A DNA stretch of 7,529 nucleotides from Candidatus Rokuibacteriota bacterium (lineage in GTDB: Bacteria; Methylomirabilota; Methylomirabilia; Rokubacteriales; CSP1-6): positions 1 through 7,529 of the forward strand of contig JACQCN010000033.1 of the NCBI GenBank assembly GCA_016201575.1. Reading direction: 5' to 3'. Made by a program: the position numbers and the translations under genes. Shown in pieces: positions 1 through 6,093 of this stretch. Under the pieces are notes generated by a model. The model ran no database searches and had not been told where the DNA came from. It worked only from the letters and a program-made list of their open reading frames with translations. Each line of letters starts with the position of its first letter. The first letter of the stretch is position 1.

Positions 1-63
1 GTCACCACGCCCACTCCCATCCAGCAACGCGCTTACGATCTACTGAAGCCGATCGCCGTGTAG
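1..63 (+). CDS. C-terminal end of an unidentified plus-strand gene (possibly a transposase)
   Basis: Frame 1 from the window edge stays open for 20 codons and stops at TAG (61-63). The peptide contains TPTPIQQRAYDLL. This short proline-threonine then QQRA-x-DLL tail resembles the extreme C-terminus of some IS transposases, with the IS1634-type group as my best guess, but 20 residues are too few to be sure. No Shine-Dalgarno or start can be judged because the gene begins outside the window. If it is an insertion sequence, its terminal inverted repeat should lie between the stop and about position 150, but the partner end is outside the window so this cannot be tested. The open frame could also be chance. 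Confidence 0.3.
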   Translation, partial: VTTPTPIQQRAYDLLKPIAV

Positions 64-473
64 ACAGCGCCCTGCAGGCCATCTTTGACCTATCTCCACG
101 ACTCAACGAACAGTTTCGCTCGCGGGATGCGGGAACTTCAGCTTAGACACGGCCCATCGCGGAGTGTGACAGAAGGGGAGACAAGAGGGGGACGGGGCCG
201 TGAGAGGTGGGCGCCAATCCCCCGCCTACGGCAGCAGATCGGCCAGGCGGATACAGGGCGCCCGCCGCGCCGGTAGTTCGTGGCCACGGCCGCCGTTCCG
301 GTCAGACAGCCGACCATGAGGGCGATCACGGGCGCCAGCAGGAAGGTCCGTCCGATTCCCCTCGTGATCCTCTCCGCCCACACAGTCATAGGTGGCCCAG
401 CGGCAAACCGGGTGCCACCGGAGGACACGAGGAGGCGTGCAGGGTGGGTCCGGTGGACCGGCCCGCCGCCCGC
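64..473. other. Gene-poor stretch between the left-edge ORF and the amidohydrolase remnant
   Basis: No recognisable protein family, tRNA, rRNA or CRISPR-like repeat is seen here on either strand. It contains a purine-rich G-run tract at about 171-211 and one weak small ORF on the minus strand (138-389, listed separately). Several open frames run through it, as expected for GC-rich DNA, but none reads like a known family. It could contain the end of an insertion sequence belonging to the left-edge ORF. Confidence 0.5.
138..389 (-). CDS. Possible small membrane-anchored protein (weak)
   Basis: An 83-residue frame begins at an ATG at 389 and ends with TGA at 138-140. A basic N-terminus is followed by a clear hydrophobic stretch (about residues 15-39, core FLLAPVIALMVGCLTG) that could be a transmembrane helix or a lipoprotein-like signal peptide with the cysteine after MVG. 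The rest is arginine- and proline-rich and looks like translated noise. There is no good ribosome binding site before this ATG. A GTG at 428 in the same frame would add 13 residues but also has no Shine-Dalgarno sequence. I do not recognise a family. The hydrophobic segment is the only positive evidence, so this may be spurious or the start of a frame-damaged gene. Confidence 0.2.
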   Translation of the reverse strand: MTVWAERITRGIGRTFLLAPVIALMVGCLTGTAAVATNYRRGGRPVSAWPICCRRRGIGAHLSRPRPPLVSPSVTLRDGPCLS

Positions 474-641
474 TCAGAGCTTGTACAGGTCCCGTGCGTT
501 GTCGCAGAGGATCCGGCGACGCGTCCCGGGAGCCACGGCCCGGAAGTTCTCTTCGATCGCCTGGCGCGACTCCGGCCACGTGCTGTCGGCGTGCGGGTAA
601 TCGGAGGCCCACATCACGCGCTGCTCGCCGGCCCGAGCCCC
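474..641 (-). pseudogene. 3' remnant of an Amidohydro_2 (ACMSD-like) metal-dependent hydrolase gene
   Basis: The minus-strand frame ending with TGA at 474-476 encodes about 55 residues. They include RVMWASDYPHADSTWPESR and end in ILCDNARDLYKL. This matches the characteristic C-terminus of amidohydrolase family 2 proteins: the (G/A)SDYPH motif carries the metal-binding Asp near the end of the barrel, followed by a helix and a final N-A-x-x-LY-x-L tail. The family is normally about 300-400 residues, so most of the protein is absent. Immediately upstream the frame is closed by a TGA (642-644), and only 15 bases separate that stop from the stop of the upstream hydrolase gene. No start codon context is present. 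It reads as a 5'-truncated fragment left after deletion, or as a contig join. The original gene may have belonged to the same catabolic operon, since it has the same orientation. Confidence 0.75.
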
Positions 642-659
642 TCAGCCGGCGTGAGCCGG

Positions 660-1739
660 TCAGGTCCTGCGCGCGGGGTGAGGAGCGCCGCCCGAGCCGC
701 GCTCATCGGAGCCGGGGCGCGGCGAGCTTTCGGGCAGGCCCTCGAGCTCGCGCATGACGGTCGCCGCCGGGGCCACCCGTCCGAGCAAGCGCTGGAAGTT
801 CTCGCCGGTGGCGTCGTGCAGGCGCTGGCTGGCGGCGGCGCAGCCGTCCTCGACGAGGACGCAGCGGTAGCCGCGGTCGGCGGCGTCGCGCGCCGTCCCC
901 TCGACGCAGGAGTTCGTGGAGACGCCGGCGAAGACGAGATGCTCGACGTTCCAGGCGCGCAGCAGGCGCTCGAGGCCGGAGGAGTGAAAGGCGCTCATCG
1001 TCGTCTTGTTGATGACCGGCTCGCCGGGGAGCGGGGCCAGCGCGTCGAGGATCGCGTGCTCGTGACGGCCGCGGGTGTTGCCGGCCGACTCCGCGAACGC
1101 GCGCATGTGCGGGAGCAGATCGCCGTAGTCGGGGAGCTCCGAGCCCACCGTGAGGTAGACGATCCGGAGCCGGCGCCGCCGGAAGAAGTCGAGCAGGGCG
1201 CGGATCGTCGGCACCACCAGCGTCTCGATGCGGGCGAAGCGATAGTGGCCGAGCGCCTCCTGGCCGCGGTCCCGGAGGACCCGCCCGAGCCCGTGGTCGC
1301 GCGCGGCGCTCGCGTACTGCATGTCCACCACCACGAGCGCGACGCGAGCCGGATCCAGGCGGAACGGGGGATTGAACTGGTGGGCGTAGTCACCCGCCCC
1401 CGGCGAGTCGCGGGCGTCGTCCCAGGGCAGATCGACCTCCAGGAGCGGCGCGTGCTGCTGGGCGCCGTACGTGTCGCGCTCGCCCACGCTCCCCTGGGCC
1501 GTCTGGCGCGCGATCGTCAGCTTGAGCGCGAGGGCGGGATCGTAGAAGACGACGTCGTGGACCGCCTCGGGCGGGATCCGGTAGAGCGAGGCCACCCGCT
1601 CGCGGGTGAAGTACCCCGTGCGCCTGACACGCTCGTACGTCTCGCGGTCGGAGAAGATGAGATCGAGCGTGATCTCGAAGGGACCCGCGTTCTTCGAGCG
1701 GATCACGCGGGCGAGGTCGGCGAGCTTCCGGGTCCCCAC
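660..1739 (-). CDS. DUF4387 domain fused to isochorismatase-like cysteine hydrolase
   Basis: A 359-residue protein with two domains. Residues about 5-105 are DUF4387, recognised by KLADLARVIRSKNAGPFE near the start and the YGAQQHAPLL ending. This domain is commonly encoded beside AtuA/DUF1446 proteins. Residues about 118-335 are an isochorismatase-superfamily cysteine hydrolase. The catalytic triad looks complete: D139 in VVVDMQ, K245 in VINKTTMSAF and C278 in GVSTNSCVEGTARDA. Relatives include N-carbamoylsarcosine amidase, ureidoacrylate hydrolase and nicotinamidase, so an amide or carbamoyl C-N bond is a likely target; the substrate is inferred, not known. Residues about 337-359 form a polar, probably disordered tail. 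I chose the GTG at 1739 because GGTGGAG lies 8 bases before it and translation then starts just after the AtuA stop (2 bases between). The frame is open far upstream only because of GC bias. No start codon sits between the two domains at a sensible place, so the fusion appears real at sequence level. Confidence 0.88.
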   Translation of the reverse strand: MGTRKLADLARVIRSKNAGPFEITLDLIFSDRETYERVRRTGYFTRERVASLYRIPPEAVHDVVFYDPALALKLTIARQTAQGSVGERDTYGAQQHAPLLEVDLPWDDARDSPGAGDYAHQFNPPFRLDPARVALVVVDMQYASAARDHGLGRVLRDRGQEALGHYRFARIETLVVPTIRALLDFFRRRRLRIVYLTVGSELPDYGDLLPHMRAFAESAGNTRGRHEHAILDALAPLPGEPVINKTTMSAFHSSGLERLLRAWNVEHLVFAGVSTNSCVEGTARDAADRGYRCVLVEDGCAAASQRLHDATGENFQRLLGRVAPAATVMRELEGLPESSPRPGSDERGSGGAPHPARRT

Positions 1740-1741
1740 CG

Positions 1742-3103
1742 TCAGTACTCCACCAGCTCCAGCGGGAACAGCGCGTTCGGGTCGTCGACCTGCAGCAGGT
1801 GGTAGACGTTGAACCGGTAGACCGGGCCGAGCGGCACGTCGCTCGGCGCGAAGGGGAAGGCCAGGTTCCCCGCGGTCGCCTGGCGGCCCGGATAGCCGTA
1901 GTGGAGCAGTGTCGCGCGCGCGAACGCGCAGACCGCGTCGGCCGTCTCCTGGGTGGGAGCGGCCACCTCGAGCACCAGGCCGACCTCGTGCGGCACGCGG
2001 ACGCCCAGGAGCGGCTCGCTCGCGCCCATGACACCGTTGACGCCGTAGTGGTGGAAGAGGATCTGGTACTCGTCGGGCGGGATCCAGTCGAAGTAGGTGC
2101 GGGTGATCTCGACGACCGCCTGCTCCGTCGACCCGAGCTCGGCCACCATCACGGGATCGCGGATGCCCGCGACGACGATCGTCCGGTAGGCGGCGAGCTC
2201 GGCGCCTTCGAGCTTGACCGTGTACGCCGGCGACGGGCGGAAGCGGCTCCCGCGCACCTCGACCGCGCGGTCGTTCACCTGGCGGAACGTGCAGGCCGAT
2301 AGATCGGTGGTGCCGCCGGGGCCGGGCAGGAGATACGGGTGCGATTTCTCGTAGAGGGTGTGCGCGGCCACCGAGACCTCCGTGCACCGGCGGGCCGGGT
2401 TGAGCGGCTCCACCACGAAGCCGTCGCCGCGCAGGCGGCCGAACATCGCGTCTCCCGGAGCGCCGGGCTCGGCGCACAGCGCGCCGCACTCCAGGATCTT
2501 GCCCAGATGCCAGGCGGGCCCGGCGGGGAACCCTTTCCAGAGCGGGTACGCGGCGAAGCACGCGGGATCGTAGGCGCGCCCCGCGACGACGACGTGCGCG
2601 CCCGCCTCGAGCGCTCGGATGATCGGCTCGGCGCCCATCTGGGCCACGATGCGGGTGGCGCTGTCGATGGCCTTGTCCGTGAGCGGGGGAACGCCCCGGA
2701 GCGGCTCGATGCGGCCCGCCGCCAGCTCGTCCTTCAGGAACTCCTTGTCCAGCTCCGCGTGGATATAGGCGACTCGCCGCCGGTCGCCCCCCTCGCGAAT
2801 CAGCTCCTCGAGGATCGCGCGGGTCCACGCCAGGTGCACGGCCGCGCCCGAGCCACCGGCGGAGCCCACGATCACGGGCGCCTCGACTTCGAGACCGCCC
2901 CTGAGCATGACGCCCAGGTCCTTCTTGGTGGCCGCGCGGCTGACGATGCCGACGCCGGCGCCGAGCTTGTGGGGACCGCCGTCCGTGGAGCCGGCGTCGG
3001 CCCCGATGACGTGCGGCCGGCGGGCGAGTCCCGCCTGGAAGGACTCCGCGGGGAACCCGTAGCCGAGCATTCCGAGCGGCGAGAGGATCCGGCACTCATC
3101 CAT
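1742..3103 (-). CDS. AtuA-family (acyclic terpene utilization, DUF1446) protein
   Basis: A 453-residue protein, about full length for the DUF1446/AtuA family. Typical features are the opening RILSPLGMLGYGF, the glycine-rich GADAGSTDGGP at residues 34-44, the GSAGGSGAAVHL motif at about 80-91, and the central VVAGRAYDPACFAA. AtuA was named from the citronellol/geraniol degradation cluster of Pseudomonas; its reaction is not established as far as I know, and homologues outside that cluster occur in many acid- or amide-degradation operons. No signal peptide is seen, so it is probably cytoplasmic. The ATG at 3103 is preceded by GAGG with a 7-base spacer and lies 9 bases after the stop of the amidohydrolase gene. 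The downstream gene starts 2 bases beyond its TGA. The immediate neighbour carries DUF4387, the usual partner of this family, which supports the call. Terpene catabolism itself is not supported by anything else here. Confidence 0.88.
   Translation of the reverse strand: MDECRILSPLGMLGYGFPAESFQAGLARRPHVIGADAGSTDGGPHKLGAGVGIVSRAATKKDLGVMLRGGLEVEAPVIVGSAGGSGAAVHLAWTRAILEELIREGGDRRRVAYIHAELDKEFLKDELAAGRIEPLRGVPPLTDKAIDSATRIVAQMGAEPIIRALEAGAHVVVAGRAYDPACFAAYPLWKGFPAGPAWHLGKILECGALCAEPGAPGDAMFGRLRGDGFVVEPLNPARRCTEVSVAAHTLYEKSHPYLLPGPGGTTDLSACTFRQVNDRAVEVRGSRFRPSPAYTVKLEGAELAAYRTIVVAGIRDPVMVAELGSTEQAVVEITRTYFDWIPPDEYQILFHHYGVNGVMGASEPLLGVRVPHEVGLVLEVAAPTQETADAVCAFARATLLHYGYPGRQATAGNLAFPFAPSDVPLGPVYRFNVYHLLQVDDPNALFPLELVEY
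1748..1754 (-). promoter_or_regulatory. Ribosome binding site for the DUF4387-hydrolase gene, inside the AtuA gene end
   Basis: GGTGGAG on the minus strand lies within the last codons of the AtuA gene, 8 bases before the GTG at 1739. It decides the start of the downstream gene, whose reading frame is otherwise open for hundreds of codons upstream, and suggests translational coupling between the two genes. Confidence 0.6.
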
Positions 3104-3112
3104 GGTCGTACC

Positions 3113-4543
3113 TCAGCAGTCCGGCCGGCGCAGGACCGCGGGATCGATCTTCCGGGGGACGAAGCACCCGTCGCCGAGGCGGCCCAGGAGCGTTCCGTGG
3201 TCCGCGATCACCTTGCCGCGGAGGATCGTCGTGACCGGCCAGCCGGACACCGTCCACCCCTCCCACGGGCTGTAATCGGCGACGTGGAAGTCCGCTCGCG
3301 TGAGGGTCTTTCGCACGGTGGGGTCGATGAAGACGAGGTCCGCGTCGCTGCCCGGCGCGATGAGGCCCTTCTTCGGGTAGAGGCCGAAGATCCGGGCGGC
3401 GTTGGTGGCCGTGATGTCGGCGAACCGCGGGAGGGACATCCCGCGCTTGACCACGCCCTCGGTGTACGCGATGCCCATCCGCGCCTCGGCCCCGACGTTG
3501 CCGCCGGTCACGTCCTCGATGGTCGAGCCTCGCAGCTTGACCGCCAGCGGCGTCGGGTACTCGTCGGTGGCCAGCGTCGACACGCCGTCGCGCAGGAGAC
3601 CGGCCCAGAGGGCCTCCTGGTCCTCGGGGAGCTTGAGCGACGGGTAGGTGTGCGAGCAGAAGCCGCGCGGCGTCTTGTAGTACTCCGCGTTGAAGCACGC
3701 GTACTGGTGCAGGGTCTCGGCGTAGATCGGCAGCCCGGTCGCGCGCGCCTCGGCCACCGCGTCCACACCCTCGCGGGCGGACGTGTGCACGAAGTAGACG
3801 GCCGCCCCGGTGGCGCGGGCGAGGGCGATCGTGCGACGGAAGGAGAGGAGCTCGGAGAGCTTGTTGTGCACGAGGTGGAGGTTCGTTCCCTCCATCCGCC
3901 CCTCGGCGCGGAAGCGCTCGTAGTTGAACTGTACGAGGTCCTCGTCCTCCGCGTGGACCGCCACGATCCCGCCGTGTCGGGCCGCCTGCTCCATCGCGAG
4001 CTGGATCCGCCCGAAGTCGAGCCGGTTCCCCTGCCGCTTGGGATGGGGCGGGAGGATGTTGGTCGTGAACACCTTCAGGCTGGGGAAGCCGGCCTGGATG
4101 GCCTCGGGAATCTGCTCGAAGACGCGGAGGGGCAGGGCTCCGGCGAGCGTGACGTGGAACGAGTAGTCCACGTGCGAGCTCGCCTTCCATCGCGCGCAGC
4201 GCTGCTCGATGGCGCCCGGGATGTCGCCGCCCGGACGCACGTAGCAGAAGTCGATGTGGGTGGTGGTGCCGCCGTGCGCCATCCCGCGCGTGTCGTCCTC
4301 CGGCCCCAGCGTCAGGCCCGGCTCGTCGGGGTGGCTCAAGATCGGATGCGCGAGGTGCGCGTGAGGCTCGACGCCGCCCGGGACCACGAGCTTCCCGGCC
4401 GCGTCCAGGACCCGCGCGCCTTCGACGGGCAGGGTCCCCGGAGAGGCCACCGCGACGATCGTCTCCCCCCGGATGCCGATGTCCCAGGAGCCCACACCCG
4501 CGGGCGTCACCACGGTGCCGTTCGTGACGACGAGGTCGAGCAC
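3113..4543 (-). CDS. D-hydantoinase/dihydropyrimidinase-like metal-dependent amidohydrolase
   Basis: A 476-residue cyclic amidohydrolase of normal length for the hydantoinase/dihydropyrimidinase family. All six expected metal ligands can be placed: H61 and H63 (PHAH), the lysine usually carboxylated to bridge two metals at K157 (SLKVF), H197 (AVHAED), H253 (FVHTSA) and D327 (LATDEYP). The family hydrolyses cyclic ureides or imides such as hydantoins and dihydropyrimidines to N-carbamoyl amino acids in the cytoplasm. Two positions differ from characterised D-hydantoinases: the substrate-binding tyrosine five residues after the lysine is Asn (N162), and the residue after the metal Asp is Glu instead of His. 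The true substrate may therefore not be a classical hydantoin. The start is a GTG at 4543, chosen because the family N-terminus (LDLVVTNGTVVTP) begins there. It has no Shine-Dalgarno sequence, which fits the leaderless promoter proposed just upstream. It is the first gene of the operon with the AtuA and DUF4387-hydrolase genes. Confidence 0.88.
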   Translation of the reverse strand: MLDLVVTNGTVVTPAGVGSWDIGIRGETIVAVASPGTLPVEGARVLDAAGKLVVPGGVEPHAHLAHPILSHPDEPGLTLGPEDDTRGMAHGGTTTHIDFCYVRPGGDIPGAIEQRCARWKASSHVDYSFHVTLAGALPLRVFEQIPEAIQAGFPSLKVFTTNILPPHPKRQGNRLDFGRIQLAMEQAARHGGIVAVHAEDEDLVQFNYERFRAEGRMEGTNLHLVHNKLSELLSFRRTIALARATGAAVYFVHTSAREGVDAVAEARATGLPIYAETLHQYACFNAEYYKTPRGFCSHTYPSLKLPEDQEALWAGLLRDGVSTLATDEYPTPLAVKLRGSTIEDVTGGNVGAEARMGIAYTEGVVKRGMSLPRFADITATNAARIFGLYPKKGLIAPGSDADLVFIDPTVRKTLTRADFHVADYSPWEGWTVSGWPVTTILRGKVIADHGTLLGRLGDGCFVPRKIDPAVLRRPDC

Positions 4544-4549
4544 GGCCCG

Positions 4550-4578
4550 AGCGTAGCCGAGGGGCCCCGTGCGGTCAA
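4550..4578 (-). promoter_or_regulatory. Putative sigma-70-type promoter giving a leaderless transcript
   Basis: On the minus strand TTGACC (4578-4573) and TACGCT (4555-4550) are separated by exactly 17 bases, matching a -35/-10 pair with 5 of 6 and 3 of 6 consensus positions. Only 6 bases lie between the -10 box and the GTG start codon at 4543, so transcription would begin at or next to the start codon. This agrees with the lack of a Shine-Dalgarno sequence there. The region lies in the only sizeable gap between the transporter genes and the catabolic operon. A chance match cannot be excluded. Confidence 0.4.
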
Positions 4579-4582
4579 CAGG

Positions 4583-4628
4583 CGGCGCCCTGGTGCCGTG
4601 CGACCTGGCGTCCTGGCGCCGGGCGACC
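4583..4628 (-). repeat. 23-bp imperfect tandem direct repeat upstream of the promoter
   Basis: Two abutting 23-bp units, 4583-4605 and 4606-4628, agree at 19 of 23 positions. On the minus strand each begins GGTCGC and contains CCAGG and CGCC at the same offsets. The array ends 4 bases before the putative -35 box, where activator or repressor sites are often found. Within the first unit GGCG and CGCC form a small inverted pair 6 bases apart. The ends of the array could also pair as CGGCGCC with GGCGCCG, but no T-run follows, so a terminator is unlikely. Confidence 0.6.
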
Positions 4629-4660
4629 TTTCGGCGGAATCGCGAGCCGACTCTTCCCGG

Positions 4661-5371
4661 CTACAGGCCGAGGTACGCGCGTCTCACGTGCGGGTCGTCC
4701 AGCAGCTGCACGCCGCTTCCGACGAGGACGACGCGCCCGTTCTCGAGCACGTACCCTCTCCGCGACGCGGCCAGCGCCTGCCGGGTGTTCTGCTCCACGA
4801 GCAAGACCGTCGTCCCCGCCCGATTGACCTCCCGCACGACGCGGAAGATTTCCCGGGTGACGATGGGCGCCAGCCCGAGCGACGGCTCATCCAGCATGAG
4901 GAGGGTGGGCAGCGCCATCAGCGCGCGGCCGATCGCGAGCATCTGCTGCTCCCCGCCCGACAGCGTGCCCGCCGACTGACGTCTCCGCTCCTGGAGCCGC
5001 GGGAAGATCTCGAGCACGCGCTCGAGGCTCTCCCGGCGGCGCGCCCGGGCCCGGGCGGTATACGAGCCCAGCTCCAGGTTTTCGAGGACGGTGAGCGACG
5101 GGAATATCTTCCGGCCCTCGGCCACGTGCACGACGCCACGCTCGACCACCGCGTGGCACGCGAGCCCGTCGAGGCGCTGTCCCTGGAACCTGATCTCCCC
5201 GGCGCGCGGTCGCACGAGGCCGGAGATCGCGCGAAGCATCGTCGTCTTCCCCGCGCCGTTGGCCCCGACGACCGCCACGATCTCGCCCGGCTCGACCGTC
5301 AGCGAGAGCCCCCTGAGCGCCAGGAGGTCGCCGTACCCGGCGTCGACGCCCGACAGCTCGAGCAGGCTCAC
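4661..5371 (-). CDS. livF: Branched-chain amino acid-type ABC transporter ATP-binding protein LivF
   Basis: A 236-residue ABC ATPase, typical LivF length. Walker A GANGAGKTT is at residues 36-44, the VAEGRKIF segment (the family's Q-loop region, usually VPEGR) at 83-90, signature LSGGEQQ at 137-143, Walker B LLMLDEP at 157-163 and D-loop SLGLAP at 164-169. VEQN at 192-195, with Gln at the usual His switch position, is a LivF hallmark. It is one of the two cytoplasmic ATPases powering uptake of hydrophobic amino acids, and related systems import urea or amides. The GTG start overlaps the LivG stop by 4 bases (GTGA), and GGAGGA lies 9 bases upstream. It is the last gene of the transporter group; its TAG is followed by the 117-base gap. 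Which substrate it serves cannot be read, as no binding protein is present. Confidence 0.92.
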   Translation of the reverse strand: MSLLELSGVDAGYGDLLALRGLSLTVEPGEIVAVVGANGAGKTTMLRAISGLVRPRAGEIRFQGQRLDGLACHAVVERGVVHVAEGRKIFPSLTVLENLELGSYTARARARRRESLERVLEIFPRLQERRRQSAGTLSGGEQQMLAIGRALMALPTLLMLDEPSLGLAPIVTREIFRVVREVNRAGTTVLLVEQNTRQALAASRRGYVLENGRVVLVGSGVQLLDDPHVRRAYLGL

Positions 5372-6093
5372 GGCGCCGTCTCCTCCGAGCCGAGGTACGC
5401 CGCCACCACCCGGGGGTCTCGCGCCACCGCGTCGGGCGCGCCCTCCGCGATCCGCTCGCCGTGGTGGAGCACGACGAGGCGGTGGGAGAGCGCCATGGCC
5501 GCCTGCATGACGTGCTCGATGATGAGCAGGCTCACCCCGCGCGCGTGGATGTTCCGGATCAGGCCGATGACGTGCTCGATCTCGGCGGGGTTCAGCCCCG
5601 CCATGACCTCGTCGAGCAGCAGCAGCTCGGGCCCGGTCGCGAGCGCGCGCGCCAGCTCCAGTCGCTTCCGTTGCGCGAGGGTCAGGTGGCGGGCGGGCGC
5701 GTCGCGCGTGCCGCCGAGCCCGACGAACTCCAGAACCTCGCTCGCGAGGCGCCGGGCGTGCTCGACGTCGCCGGTGCGGTTGAAGGCGCCGATCATCACG
5801 TTCTCGAGGGCGGACAGCTCCGCGAACGGCTGAACGATCTGGAACGTCCGCGCGAGCCCGAGGCGGCAGATCTGGTGGGGTCTCCGGCCGAGCAGGGAAT
5901 GCCCTTTGAAGCGGATCGTGCCGCCGGTCGGCGTGTGGAAGCCCGAGATCAGGTGAAAGACGGTGGTCTTGCCGGCGCCGTTGGGCCCGATGAGCCCGAC
6001 GATCTCGTTGGCCCGGACCGTGAGATCGAGGCGATCGACGGCGAGCAGCCCGCCGAACCGCTTGGTCAGCCGCTCGACCTCGAGGAGGATCAT
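5368..6093 (-). CDS. livG: Branched-chain amino acid-type ABC transporter ATP-binding protein LivG
   Basis: A 241-residue ABC ATPase. Walker A GPNGAGKTT is at residues 36-44, Q-loop RTFQ with Q85, signature LTLAQRKRLE at 137-146 (a divergent form seen in part of the LivG family), Walker B LLLLDEV at 157-163 and switch histidine H194 in IIEHVM. The C-terminal IAEGAPDAVARDPRVVAAYLG is the usual LivG ending. The ATG at 6093 is chosen because it starts the conserved ILLEVERLTKRFGG sequence and overlaps the upstream permease stop as ATGA; the open frame further upstream (to 6744) is unrelated shadow sequence. The ribosome binding site is weak, so coupling to the upstream stop probably matters. It would pair with LivF and contact LivM/LivH, but the upstream permease is abnormal and LivH is absent. 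Confidence 0.92.
   Translation of the reverse strand: MILLEVERLTKRFGGLLAVDRLDLTVRANEIVGLIGPNGAGKTTVFHLISGFHTPTGGTIRFKGHSLLGRRPHQICRLGLARTFQIVQPFAELSALENVMIGAFNRTGDVEHARRLASEVLEFVGLGGTRDAPARHLTLAQRKRLELARALATGPELLLLDEVMAGLNPAEIEHVIGLIRNIHARGVSLLIIEHVMQAAMALSHRLVVLHHGERIAEGAPDAVARDPRVVAAYLGSEETAP

Noticed and set aside
175..211. Purine-rich tract with four G-runs that might form a G-quadruplex
   Set aside because: Loops of about 8 and 11 bases make it weak, and such tracts are common in GC-rich DNA; nothing around it suggests a function.
995..1393. Minus-strand frame suggesting a separate start for the cysteine hydrolase
   Set aside because: It is in a different frame from the hydrolase and encodes serine/arginine-rich noise.
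207..1805. Plus-strand 532-codon open frame
   Set aside because: It is antisense to the DUF4387-hydrolase gene, low complexity in composition, and has no recognisable motif.
1740..3095. N-terminal extension of the 660-1739 frame up to 3095
   Set aside because: The extension overlaps the whole AtuA gene in another frame and reads as arginine/proline-rich noise. The domain start and a ribosome binding site place the start at 1739.
4583..4628. Rho-independent terminator after livF
   Set aside because: A 7-bp stem is possible, but the loop is over 20 bases and no T-run follows on the minus strand.
4661..5371. Unusual switch residue (Gln for His) and Q-loop region in LivF
   Set aside because: The VEQN and EGR motifs are normal for the LivF family, so they do not indicate a defect.
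2339..5833. Very long plus-strand open frame (1164 codons) running opposite the catabolic operon and livF
   Set aside because: It is antisense to well-recognised genes, its translation is rich in R, G, A, D, E and V with no domain, and such long mirror frames are normal in GC-rich coding DNA.
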